This document shows positions 11,654 through 23,224 of a stretch of DNA of 64,000 bases, piece by piece. The stretch spans positions 44,104,407-44,168,406 of the forward strand of contig NC_090761.1 in NCBI RefSeq assembly GCF_036898095.1, in the 5' to 3' direction. The stretch's first letter is position 1. Each line of letters begins with the position of its first letter. Under the pieces are notes generated by a model, which made no database searches, was not told the DNA's origin, and worked only from the letters and a program-made list of their open reading frames with translations. The position numbers and the translations under genes were made by a program. The DNA comes from Palaemon carinicauda. Taxonomy: Eukaryota; Arthropoda; Malacostraca; Decapoda; Palaemonidae.

Positions 11654-12334
11654 CTATTCTGGGGGCTGATCGTCTTGTTGTTCAGCAACGTCCTCATCAG
11701 ATAGTTCCTCATCCGAAAACTGATGAGGAAACGGCAACGGAGTGGGCAACGTCTGGCTCGCTGAGTCCGGTCGCACTGGTGCATGCGTGACGGAGCCGGA
11801 CGCAACGTCATGGAATTGCTGCACAGTCTGTGAACTGTCAACAACCATGGGTGCGCGAGGAAGCACAGCGTCCACCCGAGACTGTCTAGACCGTCTGGGT
11901 TGTGCAGTCAACACCATACCGGGTTGCTGAGGTTGACGCACCGCGTCAAAACAAGTCACCTCTGATGGTTGTTGAACGTCCTGAACGTCAACAACCACCT
12001 CCGAGCGCCGCTTAACGTCAACGTGCGGCTGGCAACCCACACTGGGTCGCATCGGTGGAGGAACCACCTCAACTGGTAGACGCGAGAAGGTTACCTCAGC
12101 GTCAACAGGACGCACAACCGACCGGTTGGAAGGTTGTTGGCCAGAAGGTTCGGTAGCAACCTTCTCCGCATTAAAGTCCTCTATCAAGGACGCAAGCTTG
12201 GACTGCATGTCTTGCAGCAAAGCCCATTTAGGGTCTACGGGAGCAGGTGCGGCAACAGACGGGGTTAGCGACTGAGGCGGTACCGCTTTCCATCCCTGAA
12301 AGCCTTGTTTATGCATGACATAATTGTACAGCAA
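11654..12334 (-). pseudogene. Gag-like fragment of element A
   Basis: Open frame encoding KWALLQDMQSKLASLIEDFN (matched in B by KMALLQSMQSQLAVLMSEFQ), a Val/Gln/Pro-rich middle and an acidic end SDEELSDEDVAEQQDD. The N-terminal Cys-rich part and the globular C-terminal part known from element B are missing. The acidic tail fuses at once to the RT thumb region, the deletion junction shared with element D. Confidence 0.75.
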
Positions 12335-12859
12335 AACTTCAAAGGCTCAAAAACAGCTGTGAAGTTGACCTGTAAAAAACTTGGAGCGTCTCCTGGCCAG
12401 GCGCCAGGGAGAGTCTACGAGATTTGAGAAGTCTATCTGGGCAGAGGCAGGAACTCCCAAGCCGAGAACTTCTCTCGTGTCATATCAGACTCTCGCTCTA
12501 TAAGCCAGTTTAAAAGAAGGGAAAGCAAAGGCTGTATCCCCCAAACTCCTCCTGGTGATAAACCAGTCGCCTAGCAGACGTAAAGCTCTCTAGGAGAGCG
12601 AGAGAGCACTACCTTATAAACAACGGCTTCGAAGTAGCTAGGCCTAGTGTAAGCTCTGACGTTTAGGCGAACGAGGAGCAGCAGTTACAAAAAGATCCGG
12701 ACAAGGATCCTTAAAAATCAGCATGATTTAATTAAAGTCCATAGAGGGCTAAGCAGCTTTAGGCTCCTCTCCGTCTGACAGAGTCCTCAAGGGAATATCA
12801 GTAGGAGGGAGAACAGCAACTTCCTCATCTAAAGGAACCTTGTCCGATAAAAGCTGAGT

Positions 12860-13480
12860 CTCAAGCAAGGGAGAGACCTACCGTGGTGGCAATGCTTACA
12901 AGCAGAGTCCACACACACTGGTGCATTAGTAGCGGACCAGGACGCAACGTCATGTAACTGCTAGACAGTCTGTGAACTGTCAACAACTGAACTGTCAACA
13001 ACAACAGGTGCGTGAGGACGCACAGCGTCCACTCGAGACTGCTTTGACTGCCTAGACTGAGCAGTCCAAACAACTCTAGAATGCGGAGGTTGACGCACAG
13101 CGTCAAAACAAGTCAACTCCGATTGTTAGCGAACGTCCTGAACGTCAACAGGAGCATCAGCAAGTGGCCTAACGTCCAAATGTGGCTGAAAATCCACACG
13201 AGACCGCATCGAGTGTGGTTCTAAACAACCTGACTGACGTGACTTAGCTACGCCAACGTCAACAGGATGCACAAAGGAACGTTAGGTTGGCTGAAAGCCA
13301 GGATATCGATGAGATAAACGGCTAGACTCAACGGACTAATCGGCAGAATAGTCTTCCATAAGGGAGGCAAGCATATTCTGCATGTCTTGCCGTACAACCC
13401 ATTAAGGATCAACGGAAATGGTTGTGGTAAGAGACGAGGGTAACGTCTGTGACCGCAACACTTTGCCAACAAAAAAGACT
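12860..13480 (-). repeat. Second, decayed copy of the gag segment in element A
   Basis: Repeats the blocks of 11750-12340 about 1.1 kb away (ACAGTCTGTGAACTGTCAAC; GGTTGACGCACAGCGTCAAA; GAACGTCCTGAACGTCAACA), with more frame breaks. The same two-copy layout is present in element D at 43800-44350 and 44930-45480, so the duplication predates both insertions. Confidence 0.7.
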
Positions 13481-15074
13481 CTCGGAGTCTGTGTTACGCT
13501 TTTGTTAGGCGGCGAGCAGTTTTCCGATGACTGCATAGGGTCAGAGCTGTCCTAATGGCTGCAACCAGGATGCTGGACCTGTCCTGAAAGGACTGACTTT
13601 CGCTTAAGGGTCTCGAAACCTTGTTACAGGTTTCTTATGCGAAAAGCCTTCGGATGACGAGGAGAAAAACGTCTCTCTCGCCTTATGGTAGGGGAGATCT
13701 TGGTAAGATACACCCGATACCATAGAGGGAAACGTTTGTTCGCTGATCAAGGCCTCTCGAACCCATAAGTCGTACGACATTACTTCTCCCCTGGGCTTGG
13801 GAGCTTGCAAGAGGTCCCGGACTAGGTGAACGACAGGCACGAACAGACGAACCCTCGGACGCAACACTGTAACACTTTGCGCAATATCACTTTATCACTA
13901 CGATTTTCTGTTTTGCACTTATTTCACTGAAATCGAAACTTTTACTGATTTCTACCTGAAGCACGCAATTCTACCCTCATCAAAAGGTAGTAAATGCGAA
14001 ATCAGGCGTATAATGCAAGCTCATTAATACCAGCAAAAAAAACAGTAAACATCTTTTAAGATAAAAAAAAAAATCAGTGGTTGGGGAAGAGAATAAACAC
14101 TAGTTCATTCAAAACTACGTTTTCAATCTCTCACCGTACATTGCCTGGGGACGAGAATAAAACTAAAAACGTTTTATCCTTTCTCCCCGTACAGAGACTA
14201 GGGACGAGAGTAACTCGAGAACAACGTTACCCGCTTGAACGGAACGTTTTCTCTCCTCTCTCTCCCTCCGTCTCTATCTCTCTCTCTTTCTCTCTTGATT
14301 TCGCACCTAAGAGAAGAGCCCAATTACGTTTCGTCAAAAAACATGTTATTTGACCAAAGGAAAAAACTGAAAGGTTTTTCAATTAAAAAGTTCCTTTAAA
14401 ATAGAATTTAAAACATTTAAGCTTTGAAAGAAGAATGAACAAAACGTCAGAATCGATTTACTCTTTCTGCAAAGTGAAACCGTGATACACTCTCTCTCTA
14501 TCGTAACGATAGAGCGCAAACTGCGTAGCATAAATAAACTAAACGTTAGTTCATCTTTGAAAACAGTACGAAGACTATTCAAAGAAATTCTTTCATAAAA
14601 TATTTCATTTAAAAAGTTTTAAATCCTTAGCTCTTTAAAAGCTATTTACGATTTAAAGGGCTCAACGTTGATTAACTTCGGTTTCCAAGTTAGGACCGCC
14701 TACTCTCAGGAAAGGTCGCATATAAACAAAACATTAAAATTTATTTTTATGTTTATTATAAATGGAAAGTTAATCGAAGAGGAAAATCTATAATTAATTT
14801 ATAACGTGATAAGATAATTACTAAAAGCCCAAACACACTTCCGTCTAAGGGAAGGGTCGGCCATTTAAAAGTCAAAGAAAGTCCATACTCTCTTTGTCAC
14901 CAAAAATTAAATCTAACCAAAACGAGTTCAAGATTTAAGATGAAGATAAAACACCTGCACTGCCAAAGCTCAAACCAGAATATAGTACTTCACCAAAGAT
15001 GATGGGAAAAACTCCAGGTTTCAACAGCGAGTAAAGTACATCTTGTCGACACGTCGACAGAGAGAAAATTGAGT
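13481..15074 (-). other. Long noncoding leader of element A
   Basis: 13604-13867 still encodes a gag-like stretch (VRDLLQAPKPRGEVMS). Beyond it only short frames occur. A pyrimidine-rich tract (14253-14295, CTCTCTCTCCCTCCGTCTCT type) and the block GAACGTTTTCTCTCCTCTCT recur in D (46290-46350), and in C a close variant lies at 39810-39860. Function unknown; it replaces the intact gag start seen in element B. Confidence 0.55.
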
Positions 15075-15234
15075 CCTTGTTTACATGGAGTTTGGTATCT
15101 GGCCGACAGTTGGCGCTGATGGGCACACCCGCAACCTGTATAGCGATCGCTGGCGAGTTTTTTTGTACAGTTTTTTGTCTGTCGAGCAACAGAGTTGCAG
15201 CTATATATTCACCGGCTAAGTTAAATATTTAAAA
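15075..15234 (-). repeat. Element A right terminal inverted repeat
   Basis: Inverted partner of 8808-8995. Its outermost bases (CCGGCTAAGTTAAATATT) differ from the left outer end, and both versions reappear fused in the internal complementary region. Confidence 0.9.
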
Positions 15235-15560
15235 TTTAATATTCATAATATTACAAACTGCATCAAATGCTTCATCATGACTATCAAAAGATATCCATGA
15301 ATCCCATTTTTCACCTTTGAGTCTCATCCCTATTTCCTTTATTAATCCATAGCACTCAAATGCTTTATGTATATCATCACAATTTGTCTCTATTAGAATT
15401 TGGGTAACATGACAGATTTGCAGTTTCCTTGTGTTACCCAAATTACTAGATTTTTTAACATCAGTAAAGGGTCTTTTATAATTCCAAGGTCATCAACAGA
15501 GTTTTCCTTAATTAAGTTAGCAGAGGTTGTCAACAGTGCCAGGGAGAGTGAGCATATCTA
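15235..15560 (-). pseudogene. LINE1 ORF1, N-terminal part, severed by DIRS element A
   Basis: Encodes LGNTRKLQICHVTQILIETN, then ECYGLIKEIGMRLKGEKWD and FDSHDEAFDAVCNIMN, an RRM-like fold common in LINE ORF1 proteins. The reading stops at the right end of element A and continues at 8790 beyond its left end with no evident duplication or loss of target. Further upstream (to about 15560) the protein continues in another frame, so a frameshift is present. Confidence 0.7.
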
Positions 15561-17227
15561 GGGGATGGGGGTTCGTTACTTAAAGAATCCATAAACCAGG
15601 GGTCATGATTGGTTGGTTGTTTGATTTACCAGCTCGAGAATATCAAGGCATCATACGTTGGAAAGGAAATATGCACTCTCAACTATCGGCACAATGAGAG
15701 AATACTTTTCAGATGGTCCACTTCATACCATACCCGAAGGATAGCAACAAAACAGATACAGAGGCACAGGTGTAAACAAAATCCTCTGTTGAAAAAAAGA
15801 AAAAAAGTTAAATTTTTTTCACTTTGTTCTTTTTAACTTTTGAGTGTAGTATCCACCCTTTATGGTCCTTGATTTCTACTCTTTGCTTGTTTCAAAATTT
15901 TAAGTTTTTTTTTTGGGGGGAGGGGGGTCTAAATTATTTATAATGGTTAGTTCGTGTTCTTGCTTTGGAGACCCATTCAGTTTCAGAAGGTTACGTTTTA
16001 AGTTTGGAAAAGCATCAATAGTTTGCAACCATAAAATTCCTCCTTTAAAGTGATTAAATTTAATACTAGAGTTTGAGACTGAACGGAAACCTTTAATCCA
16101 CCTCAAAAGTTTACTTCTAGTCCCAGCGTTTGAAGACAGGAGTGCATTTTCACTCAGCAGCAGAAAAGGGCGTGTCAACTCTTCTCCTGTAATTTTCACC
16201 TATCCAGCCTAAATTTTATCATGAAGCATTAAGTGACTAGTGTGACCGTTGGTCGAGGATGATCCTGCTTGGAAGTGCGAGCACTTGGATTACTTCTTTT
16301 TGAGGCTACTATACCATGGAGTTTACATCGACTTGTGAATTAACAACGACAGCTGCAATTGACCTAGAGAGGCTTGCTTAGAGTGGAGGTAAGTTGCAAA
16401 CCACACTGATGCTTGTGCCTTGTAAATTTCACTCAAGTTACTCATTCACTTTGAATGAATTGTCTCCTTAACCTGAACTATAAAAAATCATCCGAAGGAC
16501 CAACCATATTGTTTTTATTTAAAATTTAGAATTTATTGCCGGTTTAATTACTTATATTTGTGAGGAGTCTGTTTTATTTTGCTCGTTCGATCTTCATACA
16601 TTTATTATATTAATTGGCAATTAAATAGTTTTGATATTATATTTTCGTATATTTGCTCTCTATTAATAGAGCGTGTTTATCGCATATTTATAGATCCTGA
16701 GGATTTTTCTGATATTGGGGGTTATTAGTGAGGTCGCATCATCGGTCTTCATAGGGACGGATACCTCGCTTAAATGCCAAGAAGCAATAAGACAACCTAC
16801 GATCCTGAGCCATTTTCTCTAAAACATATTTCAGTAAAAGTTCTGTTTTATGTAAAATAAATATCTAATTTCGCTCTTGATTATAATTTATTGCCATTTG
16901 ATAAATTTTTAAACTTCCAGTATTTTGAAAATCCTCATCTTACGACTGAGACCAAGAACCTATGGAATCATCCTCCCCAGAAGCCGAGTCCTACCTCAAG
17001 GATTGGATCGCCATAGTTTCCGACAACCCAACCCTTGAGAATTGTTCCGTTAAAAAGGTCCAAAACATCTCCGGGATGGCAGAGATCACCCAATACTCTC
17101 ACATATAGCTTTAAATGTAAATACAGTACCTCCAACCGGGATACCTCCACCCATTCATATAAGCAGGCAGCAATAACAGATATGGAAATATCCACGCCAT
17201 TACAAAATAATAAAAAAAAATATAAAT

Positions 17228-17229
<2 letters not shown>
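15561..17229. other. AT-rich region with two unassigned short ORFs
   Basis: Contains a 48-codon plus-strand ORF at 16961-17107 (starting MESSSPEAESYLKDWIAIVS, ending in TAG). It reads like protein but matches nothing I recognise. The minus-strand open stretch at 15900-16199 is also unrecognised. Either could be a remnant of a retroelement gag. Nothing resembling the missing host 3-prime exon was found. Confidence 0.35.

Positions 17230-17282
<53 letters not shown>
17230..17282. repeat. (TA)n microsatellite
   Basis: About 26 uninterrupted TA units. The minus-strand ORF through it (MHTYIYIYI) is an artefact of the repeat. Confidence 0.95.
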
Positions 17283-17288
<6 letters not shown>

Positions 17289-17370
17289 CATATATAAAAT
17301 AAATTAAATATTACTCACAGTTTTAGGATACAAAATAAAGTTTATAAAATTAGGAGAAAGTCAAAGTAAT

Positions 17371-17373
<3 letters not shown>

Positions 17374-17440
<67 letters not shown>
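17374..17440. repeat. (GA)n microsatellite
   Basis: About 33 uninterrupted GA units, 90 bases from the TA tract. Confidence 0.95.
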
Positions 17441-17443
<3 letters not shown>

Positions 17444-18500
17444 CGAACTGGGAATTATACTCTTATGAAAGGATATTGATTGTATTTTTGTGGGAACAAA
17501 TACTGTAATGGTATATCTGACCTATTATATAAATTTTGTGCATGCATTATTAGAATGGTAAAGTAGTAATGTACTATTTCAGTTTTAATCTCTTTCACAG
17601 CTTTTACCCTAATTACAATATTCACAGATACAAAAAGGGTTTTCCCTTAGCTATATAAGGAAATGGAGTCTAGGAGGCTTATTAAGGGGGCAGCTCATAT
17701 CAACAAATTCTCTACTTTTGCTGATACAGTATCACAGCTATATATTCTTTGCAAATGTTAGAGGACAAGCATACTTAACCTATTCAAAAGAGGTTCTTTG
17801 AGTGTTTAAAATAACATTCACATCATATTATAAACTTTATACAGTAGTTTGATTTTTTGTTCTAAAGTATTCTGCAAAATAATTAAAAAGTATCTGACTT
17901 TCAATTCAGGAATAATTGCACAAGATGCTCGTTATAAAATATGGGCTATGATACAAGAGATGGTACAAGGTCACACTAAGTTTTGGGTACCTTAGCTCTA
18001 GTAAATTTGGATTAGTGAAAAAAAAAGCCACTGAGAAACTAACCTGTTCATGGGCAGGGAACAGTTTTAAAAAAAGATAAATGGTAACATATCCAAAGTG
18101 AAGTACTATATCCACTTAAGGTGATGGTAATTAAAGAAAAAAAAATCCTTATGGTCGTGCTCCATATCTTACTGCAGAATTTATCAAAATAAGATTGTTT
18201 TTCATTTTAGAAAATGATGTAACAATATTACAATTAACTGTACAGTAGCAGCTCTACAGTACAGTACTTAAGCACTTAATCCTCTAATTTCTATCACAGT
18301 CAATACAGTAATTATTGACAGAATTACAAGAATACCTAAAATCTATTACAAAAAATTATACTACCTTATAATGAATATGATACTGGACCACATGTAAATG
18401 GAAACTATAAACTTTTTATCTTAAAAATAAAACTATTAAGAAATCCCTTAAAATTAGAGTACAGTATATTATATGGTACTGTACTAGAAATTCTATATAG
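17441..18500. other. Intronic AT-rich sequence, nothing recognised
   Basis: Lies downstream of host exon 3. Only short open frames; several copies of the palindrome-like TACAGTA/CAGTACTGTA word that recurs through the host introns. Confidence 0.5.
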
Positions 18501-18507
18501 TACTTAC

Positions 18508-18725
18508 CATGTAAGATACATAAAGTAGGCAGCTACAATTGGTTTAAAGCGCTTCACTCCAGTTTCATAAACATGACACACCATGAAAACTTCTATCAGA
18601 ACTCCAATAGCTGGTAATGTGTGCATTACATGATTGAGCCAGGCAGGAAACCACAAGTCTAGCTCAGCTGGGAATATCAATTCTCTATCGATTGCATACA
18701 AGCTCCAAAATATGAGGGAAACAAA
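18508..18725 (-). CDS. AIG1/ADTRP-like gene, shared exon 3 with catalytic His motif
   Basis: A 218-base exon with acceptor tttcccaacag directly above 18725 and donor GTAAGT at 18502-18507. It encodes FVSLIFWSLYAIDRELIFP, then PAWLNHVMHT and another hydrophobic stretch ending YFMYLT plus two bases of the next codon (probably Trp). The DRE-I-P and LNHxMHT motifs are hallmarks of AIG1/ADTRP proteins; the conserved His of the active site lies in the latter. The exon ends in phase 2, so at least one more coding exon is required. I searched leftward for the expected terminal exon and could not identify it. Confidence 0.88.
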
Positions 18726-19899
18726 CTGTTGGGAAATAAAAGTACATAACAAGAGTTAACCATATCCATATAATATCAGATTTACAAGACACAGCCTACA
18801 GAAAACAAACATAAACAACTTGTGCTACCATAATAAATTACAGTACGTAGTATGTAATTTGTATTTTTCCTCATTACAGTATACAAACCTGGAGCTCTTT
18901 ACTATGAACTATTTATTTCGGCGAACCTGAATCTAGCCGATAAAGCTGTTCAGGCAAGGTGTAACTACTCTCTGCTAGTTAGCAGGGGGTAGGAGTGGGA
19001 TAGGTCAGGCCCCACTCACACCAGTACTAGCAACTAACCGTCACTTCTGCAATTGCGGCAGGAGTTTCAGGAGTAAGTGTTGGTGGGATCAGTATCTGTA
19101 AAGAGCTCCAAGTTTGTACAGTATAGCTAGGGAAAATATAAATTACTTTCTAATTTGTTATCTGTTCCAGCGCTACACACAAACCCTCCACTCTTTACTA
19201 TGGAGACTCGCCTTTAGGGGAGTGGAAGTTCTCAAACCAACTGGCTGGTTACTGACCCGGGGTGACCTTTTGTGCCTCATATGAGCTGTTGGAGAAGGAC
19301 CCTGACACCTCTTTATCCTAGTAGGATCGCGGTCTGGGAGATTAGTGCTGGAAATAGAAGAATTCTGCGATTACTCAAGATAAGGATGTAGAAGATCTAC
19401 ACTTAATGCTAAATCTAAACATTGCCACACTCAACCTTGCTTGGAGGATGGGGACATAACAAATATATGCATATATATCAGGTTGCACAAAGAGCATGGT
19501 AATCACCTGCAGACAGAAGATGTTAGCTGTGCAGAGTTCCTACAGATGGATTTTGAGTCTTTGCTACAAACTCTGAAACGAAAATGAGTGTGACTTGCCC
19601 CAATCCCCTTATGGTTATCAGGGCCGATGTGGTAACGTCCCTGATTAGTGAACGCCAGACTGGCATTCGAGTCCCGTTCACTCAAACTCAGTTTCTTTTG
19701 TCGCTGCAACCTCACCATCCTTGTGAGCTAAGAATGGGGGGGTTTGGGGGAGCCTATAGGTCAATCTGCTGAGTCATCAGGCACCATTGCCTGGCCCTCC
19801 TTGGTCCTCGCTTGGGTAGAGAGGGGGCTTGGGCGCTGATCATACGTATAGATGGTCAGTCTCTAGGGCATTGCCCTGCTTGATAGGGCAATGTCACTG

Positions 19900-20605
19900 T
19901 CCCTTGCCTCTGCCATTTATGAGCGGCCTTTAAATAGGCGATGTTGTAAGAGAGACCATGTAGCTCACCGTCTCTCTTCACAGAGGCCAGGGCTAGGAGA
20001 AAGGCCGTCTGGAAAGTCAAGTCTCTGTCTGAGGCTTGACGAAGAGGCTCATATGGGGCTCTTTTCAGTGAACGTAAGACCTTAACAACGTTCTATGGGG
20101 GAGGCCCGACTTCCAACTGGGGGCAGGTACGCTCAAAGTTTTGTATGAGGAGTGAGAATTTCGTCATGGAAATGGTAACTACATTTAGTTCATAGACAAG
20201 GCTTGAGGCTGAGCGATAGCCTTTCACCACTGACACCGAACAGAGTTTTTCCTCCCTAAGGTATAGCAAGAACTCCGCTATTGTTAGCATAGAGGCACTG
20301 AGTAGAGCAATACCCCATCCACGGAAGACGGACCTATTTAGCCTGGTACACAGCAGCCATCGACTCCCCGAGGTATCCTGACATGAGTCTCACAACTGGT
20401 TCAGAAAAGCCTTTCTTCGTGGGCATTTGCTGGATAATCTCCAGGCGTGAAAACGTAGCAATGCTACCGCTCGATAGAATATCTTCACGTGTGGCTGTTT
20501 GAGTAGCTCGGGAAGTGGAGGGAGCTCCCTTGGAGCCTCTGTGAGCAGAAGTAGAAGGCCTGGGAACCATTCAGTATGTTGCCACAGCGGAGCTATGAGG
20601 GTCAT
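19900..20605 (-). pseudogene. Recombinase N-terminal half of element F
   Basis: 20334-20570 and 20093-20290 encode the core-binding half (KKGFSEPVVRLMSGY, AEFLLYLREEKLCSVSVVKG YRS). Near 19910-20030 the box I Arg region reads LALASVKRDGELHGLSYNI. The H-x-x-R and Tyr blocks are absent, so it cannot be active. Confidence 0.65.
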
Positions 20606-20938
20606 TGTTAGATTTTATAATTCCCTGACCTTCTTCAGTATTCTCCTTACTAGGCAGAAGGGGGAGAATGCATAGACGTCCATCCTGTCCCACGGGTGTT
20701 GGAAAGAGTCCTGCCAGAATGCTTGGGAATCCGGTAATGGAGAACAGTACACTGAGAGTTTCCGGTTGAGGGATGTCGTGAACAGGTCGATTGTCGGCAA
20801 ACCCCACAAAGTCAAAACTTTGTTGGCTATCTGTTGATTCAAGGGCCATTCAGAGCCAACTATCTGAGTTCTCCTGCTCAGACTGTCTGCCAGCACACTC
20901 TTCTTGTCCGGGATGAATTGGGATGTTATGGCTACCAA
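20571..20938 (-). pseudogene. RNase H tail region of element F
   Basis: Encodes TSQFIPDKKSVLADSLSRRT, WPLNQQIANKVLTLWG, PTIDLFTTSLNRKLSVYCSP and DAFxHPWDRMDVYAFSPF-like blocks, in the same order as elements B and E. Two overlapping frames carry it, so it is frameshifted. Sequence to the right jumps into gag without RT. Confidence 0.75.
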
Positions 20939-21675
20939 ATTTTCTTACATACTTCCATCCATCTGAGGATTTCCAAAGCTAAGCAGCATAAGGGCTGTGA
21001 AAAAGTACCTCAGAAGGAGATCATTTGGCAGATGAAGGCGACGAGCGAAACAGATGTCTCTTTGCCAGAGGTGAAGGAGAACGTCTGAGGCGACGAGGAC
21101 GACCACAAACTCTACGAGTTTGGCGCTGACGATAATAATCCTACGTAACGGGGGACTGCCCACCAGGAAGATCTCTAGAAGGTTTCCAGACCAGTGTCTC
21201 TAGGGGAGATTTTACTCTGGAACGAGAGATGCCCACCCGCAGAAGAGACTTGCCTCAGACTTTGCTCCACCTCTGACGGAAGAGTCAGCTCAGAGACGGT
21301 GTGGGAGCACGGTCTTCGGCAATGGCAACAGCAGCAGTGGAAGAGGCTGAGCGGGAATCATCGGCAGATACTGCAGATGACACTACAGGATCACAAAGGT
21401 TGACACTCAGCAGGGCCAAAGGATCCACCTCGGAGGATGATGAACGCTGCCTTTCAGCACCAAGTTGAAGAAGCTGGAACAGGAGAAGGAGGGCCGGCCA
21501 AGCTAAGGTATAGCCACGCCTGACAAATATCAGAGAAAGAGCAGGTTTCCCAGGGGGGAGGGGCCCCGCTTAACTAGGGGAACCAGCACCGTCCTCGAGA
21601 ACCGGGGTTGACCTTGAGTTAAATGGCCTACGCTACTGTTTGATAGTTCTCTGGAGGAAACAAGCCGAACAGGAG

Positions 21676-21975
21676 CTACGGGGAGAGGTCGGGGGCATAA
21701 GAAGAAGCCTTGGATTTCTTCGACTTTGAGGAAGACCCCGAAGGCAATGAATCCCTTTTAGTCTTCTTCTTCTGTCGGCGCCCAAACTTTTCCCACTGGG
21801 AGGCAGACCACTCCCGGCATTCAGGGCAGGTGTTGTACTTATCACACCAGCACCCTCTGCACGCAGGACATAACTGGTGCGGGTCTGTCTCAACAGACGA
21901 CATAAAGGTACCGCAGGAGCGGCCCTCAAATATTGGGCAGGTCCGTATGGCAACGACCAAGAAGAGAGCACACAC
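21676..21975 (-). pseudogene. Gag N-terminal Cys-rich domain of element F
   Basis: Encodes FEGRSCGTFMSSVETDPHQL, CPACRGCWCDKYNTCPEC, then REWSASQWEKFGRRQKKKTK. The CxxC sets resemble a zinc-binding domain. A related block opens the intact Gag ORF of element B and occurs at 59614-59928 in E. Confidence 0.65.
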
Positions 21976-22250
21976 ACTGAAAAAGGAAAAGTAAACAAAA
22001 GATTAGTAGTAATGGCAAGTCAACATTGGTGAGGGGGAAGAGCAGTAATGTCCATTCTCCATCCGACCCAAAAACAAAGTGGGTTAAACCCAGGTGTGTG
22101 GGTGAGAGGGGTAGTTACTAACCCTTAACCCCCTCCTAACTAGCGGGTGGGTGGTTAACCCTCGCTATAAATCTAATGGCTCGTCTTTCAGCATCACCGC
22201 AAGTAATACTGTACCCCTATAAATAGCGTTGGTTTGTATTTAGTGATGGA

Positions 22251-23086
22251 ACAATTCTATTTTTATTGTGGAACTTCTTAGAACAGCTACCCAAGTTTAG
22301 GTTAATGTATTTTGAAAAATTTTTCATGAACCTATACATTTCTTCTATTCTTATAAATATTTACTATATTACTGCTCACCGTGTTTTACCGATTCACACT
22401 TACCTCTTTTATAAATTATGTAACCAGCCATTTATCAATTGTTCTATACTCACAAAGTGTCAAGAAGTGTAGTTACAGGATTCCATCTAATAAACCACCT
22501 TAGAATCTAAAGATAGCATCCAAGGAAATGTTTACCTGTGTCCAAACTAGCCAAAGAAGCAAGCAAGAACACTAACAGCAATACCTATACCTATTGGATC
22601 CCCTTCTATACTTCATAAATATTAATTTGCCTTCATGAAAGACCTACACAAATAAATATAGGATATGCCTATGAATACTGTTTCTCCAGTATGTAGTACG
22701 TTATCATCTTATAAGATCAAATATTTTATTCAAATCTATATTTGTTCTCACATCTTTTGCATTTGCAAGTCTCTTCTTTTCCAATAATTATGTATTTAGC
22801 AATACTTTACATTTAAAAGAGCTTTAAAAAGTGTAAACATTATTTTACATACTGTACTATCATATTTAAGGTCTCCTTATTAAAAATTACATAATACTAA
22901 TAGCTAACACTGAATTCCCAATTACAGTAGAGTTCATGTATTACAGTATTGATATATTCAACATATGTACCACGGTATATTCAAAACCCTAAAAGGTTTG
23001 TAAGAACCACGGATATTTCATTTGTCATGTATTAATAATCTAATCAGACTACAGACAAAAAATAACAAAATACAGTGAGTGCTTAC
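22251..23086. other. Host intron 2 remainder, nothing recognised
   Basis: AT-rich sequence between element F and shared exon 2 with only short open frames. Confidence 0.55.
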
Positions 23087-23224
23087 CAAGCCCATTGGAA
23101 ACACCAATGTAGTGAAAAGCCAATCGCGGTATTTCTGAAGCGCACTCTGCTCATTCCGGACCTTTGCTTCTGACCCAAACAAATCATTGGCGACACAAAG
23201 ACCAAAGAACCCGCACTGCAGAAG
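23087..23224 (-). CDS. AIG1/ADTRP-like gene, shared exon 2
   Basis: A 138-base exon (46 codons, phase 0 at both ends), with acceptor ttttgcag directly above 23224 and donor GTAAGC at 23081-23086. It encodes LLQCGFFGLCVANDLFG, a polar charged stretch (SEAKVRNEQ) and YRDWLFTTLVFPMGL. In the family this covers the end of the second membrane segment, a cytosolic loop, and the start of the third segment ending in the conserved FP-G turn. It joins in frame to any of the three first exons. Confidence 0.88.

Larger units (their letters stand above)
8794..15234 (-). mobile_element. DIRS element A: internally deleted DIRS-type retrotransposon
   Basis: About 6.4 kb, minus strand. Terminal inverted repeats of about 180 bases (8808-8995 and 15075-15234) share the block GCCAGCGATCGCTATACAGG and differ at a few positions. 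The left repeat is followed by an internal complementary region (9036-9129) that juxtaposes the complement of the left outer end with the copy of the right outer end, the hallmark of DIRS elements. Right to left the interior has a long noncoding leader, a gag region with a duplicated segment, the RT thumb and RNase H, and a tyrosine recombinase. The RT palm is missing. It sits inside LINE1 ORF1. Confidence 0.88.
18852..22250 (-). mobile_element. DIRS-like element F, 3.4 kb internally deleted copy
   Basis: Left end has TTTGTATTTTTCCTCATTAC; an internal complementary region lies at 19120-19205 (GGGAAAATATAAATTAC, then TGTTCCAGCGCTACACACAA). The right end near 22205-22250 reads TTGGTTTGTATTTAGTGATG followed by GAACAA, complementary to the second half. 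Inside are the Gag N-terminus (21676-21975), an RNase H tail (20571-20938) and the recombinase N-terminus (19900-20605). The RT palm and thumb and the recombinase C-terminus are lost. It sits in the host intron between exons 2 and 3, and belongs to the same family as E and G. Confidence 0.75.

Noticed and set aside
10942..11844. 300-codon minus-strand ORF in element A
   Set aside because: Runs in the alternative frame across the gag-thumb deletion junction; treated as overlap frame, not a separate gene.
16968..17291. Minus-strand ORF beginning MHTYIYIYI
   Set aside because: Start lies in a (TA)n tract; the remainder has no family match and opposes the more protein-like ORF at 16961-17107.
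17906..18115. Candidate terminal exon of the AIG1/ADTRP-like gene
   Set aside because: Hydrophobic but lacks the expected family motifs (VYP block) and has no suitable acceptor in phase with exon 3.
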